Shown here: in pieces, positions 1-6,468 of the stretch
Layout: the number at the start of each line of letters is the position of its first letter
How positions within the stretch are numbered: position 1 is the first letter of the stretch
NCBI GenBank assembly: GCA_913054205.1
Contig: CAJXJM010000035.1
Span: 1 to 12,433, forward strand
Length of the DNA: 12,433 bases
DNA from: an uncultured Rhodospirillaceae bacterium
Lineage (GTDB): Bacteria; Pseudomonadota; Alphaproteobacteria; Rhodospirillales; UBA2165
Reading direction: 5' to 3'
Made by a program: the position numbers and the translations under genes
Notes under the pieces: model-generated
Told to the model about the DNA's origin: nothing
What the model saw: the letters and a program-made list of their open reading frames with translations, nothing else
The model's database searches: none

Positions 1-1
1 A

Positions 2-1084
2 GCAGGGCGGCTGCACACCGCGCGGTCACGGAATGATCAGGTGGCAACGGATTTCAAACTTTGGGTCCGAGATGATCTCGATCGGCTGGATATTGATTTG
101 CAGTCATTTCAAGCGACGTTGATCGCACGGGCAGAAGAGCACGCCGCCACCATTATGCCTGGCTACACACATTTACAAACGGCGCAACCGGTTACGCTCG
201 GCCATCATTTGCTGGCCTATGTTGAGATGGTGGGTCGAGATCGGGACCGGCTCGCCGATTGCCGGAAAAGAATGAACGAAAATCCGCTCGGTTCAGGCGC
301 GATCGCAGGAACGTCCTTTCCAATTGATCGGCAGGCAACTGCAGACGCGCTTGGTTTTGAACGGCCGACGGCCAATTCCCTTGATGCTGTATCAGACCGG
401 GATTTTGCGCTTGAATATTTATCGCTCGCCGCAATTCTTTCGATCCATCTCTCGAGATTGGCCGAAGAAATTGTCATTTGGGCAAGTGCGTCTTTTGGCT
501 TTGTGAATCTGCCGGATTCGTTTTCAACCGGCAGTTCGATGCTGCCGCAAAAAAGAAATCCAGACGCCGCCGAATTGGTGCGCGCTAAATCTGGCCGCGT
601 GATTGGCAATCTCAATGCCTTGCTGATTGTCATGAAGGGCCTGCCGCTTGCCTATAGCAAAGACATGCAAGAAGACAAAGAACCTGTCTTTGAGACGGCA
701 GACACGCTTGCGCTAACCGTTGCGGCGATGACCGGCATGTTTGAGGAAATAACATTTAATAACGATAAATTGCTGGCTGCCGCAAAAGCCGCAAACTCCA
801 ACGCCATTGATTTGGCCGATTGGTTGGTGCGGGAACTTGGTAAACCGTTTAGAGAAGCTCACCGCATTAGTGGTAGCATGGTAAAGCTTGCGGAGAGTAA
901 AGGCTGTATGTTGGAAGAGTTAAATCTTACCGACATGCAAAGTGTAGAACCCGCAATAACCGAAGATGTTTTGGCCATGCTCGATATTGAACAGGCTTTA
1001 AACGCAAGATCGAGCTTTGGTGGACCTGCACCGGCCAACGTCAAAGAGGCTTGCGCTCAGGCGCGCCTCAAGTATCTTGGGTAA
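2..1084 (+). CDS. argH: Argininosuccinate lyase, 5' partial
   Basis: Cleaves argininosuccinate to arginine and fumarate, the last step of arginine synthesis, as a cytosolic homotetramer. The frame is open from base 2 and the first visible residues, [18 protein letters not shown], are the conserved ArgH segment. The gene therefore begins upstream of the window, and the GTG at 41 is an internal valine codon, not a start. About 360 residues are visible and roughly 100 are missing, given a usual length near 460. The catalytic-His region [11 protein letters not shown] lies at about 160-192. The fumarate-lyase signature [12 protein letters not shown], with the mobile-loop catalytic serine, lies at about 530-566. 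The C-terminal domain is complete and ends in TAA at 1082-1084. A lipoprotein gene starts 23 nt downstream, so the two are probably co-transcribed. Identity is secure. Confidence 0.97.
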   Translation, partial: AGRLHTARSRNDQVATDFKLWVRDDLDRLDIDLQSFQATLIARAEEHAATIMPGYTHLQTAQPVTLGHHLLAYVEMVGRDRDRLADCRKRMNENPLGSGAIAGTSFPIDRQATADALGFERPTANSLDAVSDRDFALEYLSLAAILSIHLSRLAEEIVIWASASFGFVNLPDSFSTGSSMLPQKRNPDAAELVRAKSGRVIGNLNALLIVMKGLPLAYSKDMQEDKEPVFETADTLALTVAAMTGMFEEITFNNDKLLAAAKAANSNAIDLADWLVRELGKPFREAHRISGSMVKLAESKGCMLEELNLTDMQSVEPAITEDVLAMLDIEQALNARSSFGGPAPANVKEACAQARLKYLG

Positions 1085-1107
1085 CAAGCAGTTTGGGATT
1101 GAAGCAG

Positions 1108-1257
1108 ATGAAACAGCGTCGATTACATAGATTTGTTTTGAGCTTATTGGTCGTCTTAATGACGCTACCGATCCTGTCCGCCTGCGGTAAGAAGAACGAT
1201 GTGCAACCACCACCCGGTGAAAAGTCGGATTTTCCGCGCAAATATCCCAGCTATTAA
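1108..1257 (+). CDS. lptM: Small LptM/YifL-like lipoprotein
   Basis: A 49-aa lipoprotein. It begins with a basic n-region (MKQRRLHRF) and a hydrophobic core, followed by the lipobox LSAC with the lipidated cysteine at about residue 26. A short mature part follows with CGKKNDVQPPPGEKSDFPRKYPSY. This CG.K....PPG pattern matches the YifL family, renamed LptM in Escherichia coli, where it helps the LptD/E lipopolysaccharide translocon mature. Membership comes from sequence pattern and context; the function here is inferred. I chose ATG 1108 because the upstream in-frame start at 1051 would put 19 unrelated residues before the signal peptide and overlap argH. No strong Shine-Dalgarno is visible, so translational coupling to argH is plausible. 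It lies 23 nt after argH and 22 nt before lysA, a familiar alphaproteobacterial arrangement. Confidence 0.82.
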   Translation: MKQRRLHRFVLSLLVVLMTLPILSACGKKNDVQPPPGEKSDFPRKYPSY

Positions 1258-1279
1258 CCCGTCCTAAAACGAGCCCGAC

Positions 1280-2542
1280 ATGGATCATTTTGAATACAAA
1301 AACGGCGTGCTTGCTGCCGAAGACGTACCGGTTTCCGAAATCGCGGAAGCTGTCGGCACGCCTTTTTACTGCTATTCCAGCGCGACCATAGAACGTCATT
1401 TTCGAGTGTTCTCGGAAGCTCTTTCGGATGTTTCAGCTACTGTATGTTTTGCTGTTAAAGCAAATTCCAATATAGCTGTGCTCAAAATTATGGCCGATAT
1501 GGGAGCCGGCGCTGACGTTGTTTCATCCGGTGAATTAACGCGCGCGCTCAAAGCAGGCATGCCAGCCAATAAAATTGTTTTTTCCGGCGTTGGTAAGACC
1601 CGCGATGAATTGGCACATGCACTCAGTGAAAACATTCTTCAGATAAATGTTGAATCTGAGCCGGAGTTGCATGCTCTCAACGAGATTGCGGGATCGATGA
1701 GCGTAATTGCGCCAGTGGCGTTTCGCATCAATCCGGATGTTGATGCCCATACCCATGACAAAATATCAACCGGACGCTCGGAAGATAAGTTTGGCATTGA
1801 ATGGACACGCATTCACGATGTCATAAACCGCGCGAGTAAATTGCCAAATATCGAGATCACTGGACTGGCCGTTCATATTGGCTCTCAGCTGACCGAGCTT
1901 CAGCCGTTTCGCGACGCCTTCATCCGGCTTCGTGATATTGTTGCCATTTTGAGAGCCGATGGTCATGCGATCCCAAGACTTGATCTCGGTGGTGGTCTCG
2001 GCATTCCCTATGATAGCGCCGAAACACCAAGCCCGGCTGAATACGGCAAAGTGGTTTCTGAAGTCTTAGGTGATGTGGAATGTGACCTCCTCTTTGAGCC
2101 CGGCAGGCTCATCGTCGGCAATGCCGGTATTTTGGTGACACAGATTGTTTACGTTAAAGAAGGAGCAACGCGGCGATTCTTGATTTTAGATGCCGCGATG
2201 AACGATCTCATGCGGCCGAGCCTGTATGATGCAAAACATGATATTGTGCCGGCCATCGAGCCAATTTCGGGTGCCAATCTTGAACGCGTCGATGTTGTTG
2301 GCCCGGTTTGTGAGACCGGCGACACCTTCGCGACAGAAATTGACCTGCCAGCCGCAGAAGCTGGGGATTTATTGGCCATTCGCTCCGCTGGGGCCTATGG
2401 CGCCGTCATGTCCTCGACCTATAACAGCCGGGCGCTGATCCCGGAAGTGCTGGTAAAAGGTGACAAATATTCAATTGTTCGCGAGCGAATAGAGCCAGAC
2501 ACTTTGTTAAACTACGAAAATCTGCCAAACTGGGACCCCTAA
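1280..2542 (+). CDS. lysA: Diaminopimelate decarboxylase
   Basis: Decarboxylates meso-2,6-diaminopimelate to L-lysine with pyridoxal phosphate (PLP). This is the last step of the DAP pathway and it competes with peptidoglycan synthesis for meso-DAP. The 420-aa product has the normal family length. The PLP lysine is K60 in CFAVKANSN. HIGSQ is at 199-203, and the glycine-rich phosphate-binding loop DLGGGLGIPY at 235-244. EPGR is at 273-276, the active-site Cys-Glu pair in GPVCETGD at 344-345, and GAYGAVMSSTYNSR at 371-384. These make an alanine-racemase-type barrel followed by a C-terminal beta domain. The start gives the usual N-terminus (MDHFEYKNGVLAAEDVPV), though its ribosome binding site is weak. 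The gene lies 22 nt after the lipoprotein gene, and its TAA stop sits inside a 9-bp inverted repeat. Identity is secure. Confidence 0.97.
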   Translation: MDHFEYKNGVLAAEDVPVSEIAEAVGTPFYCYSSATIERHFRVFSEALSDVSATVCFAVKANSNIAVLKIMADMGAGADVVSSGELTRALKAGMPANKIVFSGVGKTRDELAHALSENILQINVESEPELHALNEIAGSMSVIAPVAFRINPDVDAHTHDKISTGRSEDKFGIEWTRIHDVINRASKLPNIEITGLAVHIGSQLTELQPFRDAFIRLRDIVAILRADGHAIPRLDLGGGLGIPYDSAETPSPAEYGKVVSEVLGDVECDLLFEPGRLIVGNAGILVTQIVYVKEGATRRFLILDAAMNDLMRPSLYDAKHDIVPAIEPISGANLERVDVVGPVCETGDTFATEIDLPAAEAGDLLAIRSAGAYGAVMSSTYNSRALIPEVLVKGDKYSIVRERIEPDTLLNYENLPNWDP

Positions 2543-2572
2543 ACGACGGAACACACTCTATATGTCGTTTAG
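2539..2572. repeat. Inverted repeat over the lysA stop
   Basis: The 9-bp arms CTAAACGAC (2539-2547) and GTCGTTTAG (2564-2572) are perfect and separated by 16 nt. The left arm contains the lysA stop codon, and the right arm ends 7 nt before the AAGGTG ribosome binding site of the next gene. No T-tract follows. It could be an mRNA-stabilising or attenuating hairpin between two operon genes; strong termination is unlikely from sequence alone. Confidence 0.45.
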
Positions 2573-2593
2573 AACATGTAAGGTGATTAGGAT

Positions 2594-5161
2594 TTGCCAA
2601 TAGGAAACTCGAAGCCCAAGACTACAAGGGGCCCTATTTATAGTCTCTATCTCGGACTGGCGCGGGCCAGTCTGACGTGGGAGCGGTTGTGGCCGGCGCT
2701 GTGGCCAGCGGTTGCACTCGCCGGTATGTTTTCCTTTGCCGCCCTTTTAGAGCTTTTTTCCTATCTCCCTATTTGGCTCCATGCTGCAATCGTCGTTGCT
2801 TTTCTAATCGCTTTTTTAGCCGCCATCCAAAAAGCTTTCACCCGTTTGCCGCGGGTCAAAGATATTCAGGCGCAGCACCATATTGAGCAGGCGAGCGATC
2901 TTGAACACCGGCCCCTGGCAGCGCTGGATGACACCTTAGCCGCTGGACGGGGCGACAGTGTGGCACGCGCTCTATGGCGAGCCCATCAGGCGCGCATGGC
3001 GGCGCAAGCGAATCAGCTAAAACTTAGATTGCCTAAAGCCGGACTGGCAAAGCGCGATCCCTGGGGCATGCGGGCTGCGGTTGGTCTGTTGCTCATTGTC
3101 GGCGTTATCGCAGCCGGCAGTGACAGCTTTAATCGTTTAGGCCGCGCAATCCTGCCAGAGCTGAGTGCGCTGACTTTAGGCCGTTCGGTGGCGATCAATA
3201 TTTGGATTACGCCTCCAGCCTATACAGGTGTGCCGCCGATTGTGCTGCATGTCGGCAATCAAAATTCTACCGTTGGCGGTGCAACAACGACCGCGGAACA
3301 ACCCAAACTTCTCAAAGTACCAGCGGGCAGCACGATATTAGCGCAGGTCAATGGCGGCGGCGCCCTACCGCAACTGAGTGTCAGCCAAACAGAGACAGTT
3401 TCAAATACAATGGATTTCAATCGCATTGAAGCCGATGCCTATCATCTCGAAACCGAACTTGGCGGCGAACAAATAAAAACCGGTGAGCGTCTCTCCATCC
3501 TCCAACACGGGCATGAATTGGCCGGCTGGCCGATGACCATCCTCAAGGATGCGGCGCCGACGATTGAATTTTCTGGCGCACCCGAAACAACACCGCAGCT
3601 CCGTCTTCAGCTCCCATTTTCAGCCAAGGATGACTATGGCGTAAAGACCGTGACGGCTTCCATTCGCCGGTTGGATGGTCAAAGAATTCCAGGCGGCCAA
3701 GATGAAATTATCCTGCGCTTGCCGTTGCCGGGCCAGGAAGAGACCGACGTTAAAAGAAAATCAAACCACGATTTAATCTCGCACGTTTGGGCGGGCCTGC
3801 CGGTGCTTGTGCATCTATTGGTCGGAGATGAGCAGGGCCAAACCGGGCTTAGCCAAGTTGAGCCTGTTGTGCTGCCGGAGCGGCGATTTAGCCACCCCGC
3901 GGCCAAAGAAATATATGAGATACGCAAGCGATTAGCCGTCGATAACCGCTCTCGAATTTTAGCCGGCCTTAAGCTGGACCAATTGACAGATGAGCCCTCT
4001 CTTTTTGATGGCAATAATACAATTTATTTGGGTCTGAGAGTCGCCCGCGAACGTCTCAAGAGAGACAAAAAAGAAATTGCCGTCGTCCAGGTCCAAAAGA
4101 TGCTGTGGGACATCGCCCTTCAAATCGAAGAAGGCCGGGCAGCAACTGCTGGTGCTGACCTTCGCGCTGCGCAACGCCGCCTGATGGAAGCGCTTGATCG
4201 CAACGCCAGCACGGAAGAAATCGAACGTTTGATGAACGAAGTTCAAAAGGCCTTAGAGAAGTTTATGGCTGCCTTGATGCACGAGTTACAGCAGCGTGGC
4301 CAAATTTCACCGCTGGATCCGAATGCGCAAACCATGACAAATCAGGACATTCAGCGCATGCTGGACCGTGCCCGAGAGCTTATGCGCCAAGGATCACGAG
4401 AGGCTGCTCGCCAGTTAATGGCTGAGTTGCAGCGCATGCTCGAAAATTTACGCAGTGCCTTGGCCCGCGGCGGTCGCCAAAGTCAACAATCCAAAGAAGC
4501 GCAAAAGACGATGCGCGAGCTTCGCGAAATTATTCGCCGCCAACAAAAATTACTCGAAGAGACCCATAAGCGTGCGCAGCAGGACCCCGCGGAACGGGAA
4601 CAGGAAGGCCGAAATCCGGAAAACAAAAAAAAGCGCGAAGGATTGTCTGATCAGGAAGGTATCCGCCGTCAACTCGGCAAAATGATGCAGAAATTTGGCG
4701 AAATGATGGGCAGTATCCCGAAAGGCCTCGGCACCGCCGAGCGCGCAATGCGCCAGTCAGAAAAAGCGCTTGGCAAAGGCCGTCCCGGCGAATCGGTAGG
4801 CCCGCAGTCCCGTGCTCTTGAAGCTTTGCGCCAAGGTGCGCGAAATTCTGCCCGAGCCCTAGCGCGGCGCATGGGACGAGGCCGTGGCCGTGCAAATGGC
4901 CGCCGTGGCCCTGGGGGCCGCTTTGGTGCGTTTTCTGGCCCCCGCCTCAGAGGTATGCGGCCCGGCAACCGTGATCCCTTTGGCCGCCGTCAACAAGAAG
5001 AAGGCAACCAGGGAACCGCCACCGGCCAGGTGAAGATTCCAGGCGAAAGCGAAATGCAACGGGCGCGGAAAATCTTGGAAGAACTCCGCCGCCGAGCGGG
5101 CGATCTCTGGCGGCCCGAGATCGAACTCGACTACATCGAGCGGCTGCTCAAGCGGTTTTAG
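2594..5161 (+). CDS. TIGR02302 (DUF4175) membrane protein
   Basis: An 855-aa protein matching the alphaproteobacterial TIGR02302/DUF4175 family, whose function is not established. The N-terminus (LYLGLARASLTWERLWPALW) and the C-terminal end (ELDYIERLLKRF) are family-typical. Two hydrophobic segments lie at about 35-56 and 60-79, and a third at about 158-176. A large, probably periplasmic middle part follows. From about 500 to 700 the chain is charged and rich in Gln, Arg, Glu and Met (probable coiled coil). Residues of about 755-815 are Gly/Arg-rich and low in complexity. The start is TTG with AAGGTG at 2580-2585, 8 nt upstream; the only earlier in-frame ATG (2576) is followed at once by TAA. 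The next in-frame Met is residue 44, inside the first membrane segment. Probably part of the argH-lysA run and linked to the envelope. Confidence 0.85.
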   Translation: MPIGNSKPKTTRGPIYSLYLGLARASLTWERLWPALWPAVALAGMFSFAALLELFSYLPIWLHAAIVVAFLIAFLAAIQKAFTRLPRVKDIQAQHHIEQASDLEHRPLAALDDTLAAGRGDSVARALWRAHQARMAAQANQLKLRLPKAGLAKRDPWGMRAAVGLLLIVGVIAAGSDSFNRLGRAILPELSALTLGRSVAINIWITPPAYTGVPPIVLHVGNQNSTVGGATTTAEQPKLLKVPAGSTILAQVNGGGALPQLSVSQTETVSNTMDFNRIEADAYHLETELGGEQIKTGERLSILQHGHELAGWPMTILKDAAPTIEFSGAPETTPQLRLQLPFSAKDDYGVKTVTASIRRLDGQRIPGGQDEIILRLPLPGQEETDVKRKSNHDLISHVWAGLPVLVHLLVGDEQGQTGLSQVEPVVLPERRFSHPAAKEIYEIRKRLAVDNRSRILAGLKLDQLTDEPSLFDGNNTIYLGLRVARERLKRDKKEIAVVQVQKMLWDIALQIEEGRAATAGADLRAAQRRLMEALDRNASTEEIERLMNEVQKALEKFMAALMHELQQRGQISPLDPNAQTMTNQDIQRMLDRARELMRQGSREAARQLMAELQRMLENLRSALARGGRQSQQSKEAQKTMRELREIIRRQQKLLEETHKRAQQDPAEREQEGRNPENKKKREGLSDQEGIRRQLGKMMQKFGEMMGSIPKGLGTAERAMRQSEKALGKGRPGESVGPQSRALEALRQGARNSARALARRMGRGRGRANGRRGPGGRFGAFSGPRLRGMRPGNRDPFGRRQQEEGNQGTATGQVKIPGESEMQRARKILEELRRRAGDLWRPEIELDYIERLLKRF

Positions 5162-5216
5162 AATCCCCCCACCCTAACCCTCCCTTGAGGGGGAGTGTTA
5201 GGGTGGGGGGATTCTA
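5159..5216. repeat. 58-bp GC-rich palindrome between convergent genes
   Basis: Perfect 20-bp arms lie at 5159-5178 and 5197-5216 (core CCCCCCACCCTAAC against GTTAGGGTGGGGGG). An inner CTCCC/GGGAG stem is interrupted by a C-T mismatch and closes on a TTGA-containing loop. The left arm starts exactly on the TAG stop of the TIGR02302 gene, and the right arm ends 10 nt before the methyltransferase stop. No T-tract follows on either side. I read it as a dispersed palindromic (REP-like) element that may also act as a bidirectional transcription stop or mRNA 3'-end protector. From memory, CCCCACCCTAACCCTCCC-type units recur in other proteobacterial genomes; copy number here cannot be seen from one window. 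Confidence 0.75.
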
Positions 5217-5226
5217 CGAAAGTGGC

Positions 5227-5784
5227 TTACTTAACCACGCGTAGCTTAATCTGTATTTCTTTCAGAATATTGTATTCGTGCTGAGCGCGAGTTGCGAGTT
5301 CGTCCGAGGAGACTTTGCCGCTTTGCAGGCGCTCAATCCATTCATCGGCGGGCACCCACTGCACGTCTTCTACTTCGAAATCAACATCGAGATAATCCGC
5401 CAAGGGTGTATTGGCATATCCTTCGTCGCGCCATTCAGCATTCAGTCGTTTTGAAAACAGGTGAAACTGCTGCGGCAGGATAGGCCGTACATGAGTTGGA
5501 TCAGTGATATAATCATCATGGCGCGGATGCGGTACTTTAATGTTGATCTCCGCATCTGCCTTACAGATACGATAAAGTTCTTGGATGATTGAGAGATAAA
5601 TTTCTTTAGTCTCACCGAGATGCTCCAAAACATGGCTCATCACTATTTCATCGACGCTGTTATCTTCAAAAGGCCAGGGGAATGTTTCGAGGTCTACAAC
5701 TTGATCAGGCGCGCAGGCCTCTTGGCTATCGACATTGAGATAGCCGTCGATTTTGCTGTTACCACAGCCAAGATTCAAGCGCAT
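5227..5784 (-). CDS. Class I SAM-dependent methyltransferase
   Basis: A predicted cytosolic methyltransferase of 185 aa with a Methyltransf_11-type Rossmann fold. Motif I, LNLGCGNSKIDGYLNVD, lies at the very N-terminus and binds S-adenosylmethionine. An acidic loop (VVDLETFPWPFEDNSVDEIV) follows, and then the MSHVLEHL motif, typical of the COG4627 group of predicted SAM methyltransferases. The substrate cannot be deduced; relatives often lie in sugar or surface-polysaccharide clusters, which is not the case here. I chose ATG 5784 over the in-frame GTG at 5808 because GAGGGG lies at the ideal distance upstream and the protein then begins MRLNLGCGN, the normal N-terminus. It converges on the TIGR02302 gene across the palindrome. 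Two short same-strand ORFs lie 73 nt upstream and may share its transcript. Confidence 0.9.
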   Translation of the reverse strand: MRLNLGCGNSKIDGYLNVDSQEACAPDQVVDLETFPWPFEDNSVDEIVMSHVLEHLGETKEIYLSIIQELYRICKADAEINIKVPHPRHDDYITDPTHVRPILPQQFHLFSKRLNAEWRDEGYANTPLADYLDVDFEVEDVQWVPADEWIERLQSGKVSSDELATRAQHEYNILKEIQIKLRVVK

Positions 5785-5857
5785 GTTGTTCCCCTCTTCT
5801 GAGAACACTCTAACCTTAGCACTTGAGGGGACGCAACGACCTCATGTGTCATATGAT

Positions 5858-5941
5858 CTACGCTAGGGTGTCTTTCAGCCTGGAAACCAATTCTCGGAAA
5901 AATTCACGGCGCAGACGATGCATTTCTACGCGAGCACTCAT
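5858..5941 (-). CDS. Possible small ORF, 27 aa, basic
   Basis: The predicted peptide begins MSARVEMHRLRREFFREL and ends SRLKDTLA before TAG at 5860-5858. It would form a basic amphipathic helix with an alternation of Arg/Glu and hydrophobic residues that looks like real protein. It has no good ribosome binding site of its own and starts inside the 30-aa ORF at 5904-5996, shifted by one base. Two readings are possible: a translationally coupled second small gene, or the C-terminal half of a single small protein of about 46 aa broken by one extra base near 5945. I do not recognise a family. Confidence 0.3.
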   Translation of the reverse strand: MSARVEMHRLRREFFRELVSRLKDTLA

Positions 5942-5996
5942 CCAACTGGTAGCGCTCAAACCGCTCGAGTTCTGTGTGATGATGTATCCAATTCAT
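5904..5996 (-). CDS. Possible small ORF, 30 aa, strong RBS
   Basis: The ATG at 5996 is preceded on the minus strand by GAGGGAG, 6 nt away, one of the best Shine-Dalgarno sequences in the window. The peptide begins MNWIHHHTELERFERYQ and then runs DECSRRNASSAP to TGA. The first 17 residues look like protein, whereas the last ones look less so. This fits a frame break near the point where the overlapping ORF (5858-5941) begins. A perfect 17-bp palindrome lies 20 nt upstream of the start. Function and family are unknown, and it could instead be a leader peptide for the downstream methyltransferase. Confidence 0.35.
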   Translation of the reverse strand: MNWIHHHTELERFERYQLDECSRRNASSAP

Positions 5997-6015
5997 TTTT
6001 TCGCTCCCTCAAGCA

Positions 6016-6032
6016 CGCTGCAATTTGCAGCG
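6016..6032. promoter_or_regulatory. 17-bp perfect palindrome, operator-like
   Basis: CGCTGCAA-T-TTGCAGCG has 8-bp perfect arms around a single central base. It lies between a leftward start with a strong ribosome binding site (ATG 5996) and a rightward small ORF (ATG 6058). A short palindrome with a one-base spacer suggests a site for a dimeric helix-turn-helix regulator more than an RNA hairpin. No regulator gene is adjacent, so the binder is unknown. Confidence 0.4.
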
Positions 6033-6057
6033 CATACCCAATAACAGAGTAAAAACC

Positions 6058-6168
6058 ATGCCGGATGCACGGAAACTAAAATCATTTATTATCAAAAGGT
6101 TAGCATGTTGGGCAGGATTTCAGAGGTGGGCAGACCCGGCACAAATTGCCGAATTTGAGGAAAATTAA
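6058..6168 (+). CDS. Possible small ORF, 36 aa
   Basis: The predicted peptide starts MPDARKLKSFIIKRLACWAG and ends FQRWADPAQIAEFEEN before TAA at 6166-6168. Its composition is protein-like: a basic amphipathic N-terminal half with two Trp, then an acidic helix. The ribosome binding site is weak (AACAGAG about 10 nt before ATG). It stops 3 nt before the stop codon of the converging zinc-ribbon gene fragment. No family is recognised, and chance ORFs of this length are common. It is kept as a candidate because it fills an otherwise empty stretch without overlapping another gene. Confidence 0.28.
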   Translation: MPDARKLKSFIIKRLACWAGFQRWADPAQIAEFEEN

Positions 6169-6171
6169 AAG

Positions 6172-6468
6172 CTATTTCTGTTCACCGCCCTCTTTGTCTT
6201 GAAAAGGTCCATACACAATATCTACGTCTCGACCCGTCAAAATTTTTGCTTCAAGGAATTTTGTTTCAAACTTCACCTGACCGTTCGGTTTTAAAGATTT
6301 AACGGAAGGAGTAACTTTGTTTACACCAATCAATTGCTTGTTAACATCAAGGATTCTGACAAATAATATAGGAACAAGTTGCTCCACATCGCTTACATTT
6401 CTGACCAAACCTTTAACTATTATCCAGTCCTGGTCATTAATTTTTTTCTTTTTTTGGATCTCCAGCAT
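6172..6468 (-). CDS. DUF3426-like C-terminal part, out of frame
   Basis: Up to 98 aa if translated alone from ATG 6468, but it reads as the missing C-terminal domain of the zinc-ribbon protein encoded just upstream. From residue 14 the sequence DWIIVKGLVRNVSDVEQLVP, a conserved RILDVN and later LKPNGQVKFET form the beta-sandwich pattern of DUF3426/FxLYD-type domains. The family pattern is G.V.N......P.L.....D, then a P-G turn and F. The first nine residues (MLEIQKKKK) are only the other-frame reading of the upstream gene's end and poly(A) tract. No convincing ribosome binding site precedes ATG 6468; GAGGGA is 11 nt away. The most likely product is one continuous protein of about 307 aa made by frameshifting or slippage at 6441-6455. 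Alternatives are a recent frameshift mutation or a homopolymer sequencing error. Confidence 0.6.
   Translation of the reverse strand: MLEIQKKKKINDQDWIIVKGLVRNVSDVEQLVPILFVRILDVNKQLIGVNKVTPSVKSLKPNGQVKFETKFLEAKILTGRDVDIVYGPFQDKEGGEQK

Noticed and set aside
41..43. GTG as the argH start
   Set aside because: The frame is open to the window edge and the residues before it are the conserved ArgH segment, so it is an internal valine.
4530..4968. Leftward open frames opposite the Arg/Gly-rich end of the TIGR02302 gene
   Set aside because: Low-complexity Arg/Pro/Ala peptides are the expected antisense shadow of GC-rich Arg/Gly codons.
4860..5030. Gly/Arg-rich low-complexity stretch as an RNA-binding RGG domain
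   Set aside because: The protein has membrane segments and a family-typical end after this stretch, and such low-complexity C-terminal regions are common in the family.
5823..6044. Rightward 73-codon open frame in the gap before the zinc-ribbon gene
   Set aside because: It starts at TTG with no ribosome binding site, has an Arg/Ser-rich unprotein-like composition, and lies opposite the better-supported leftward small ORFs.
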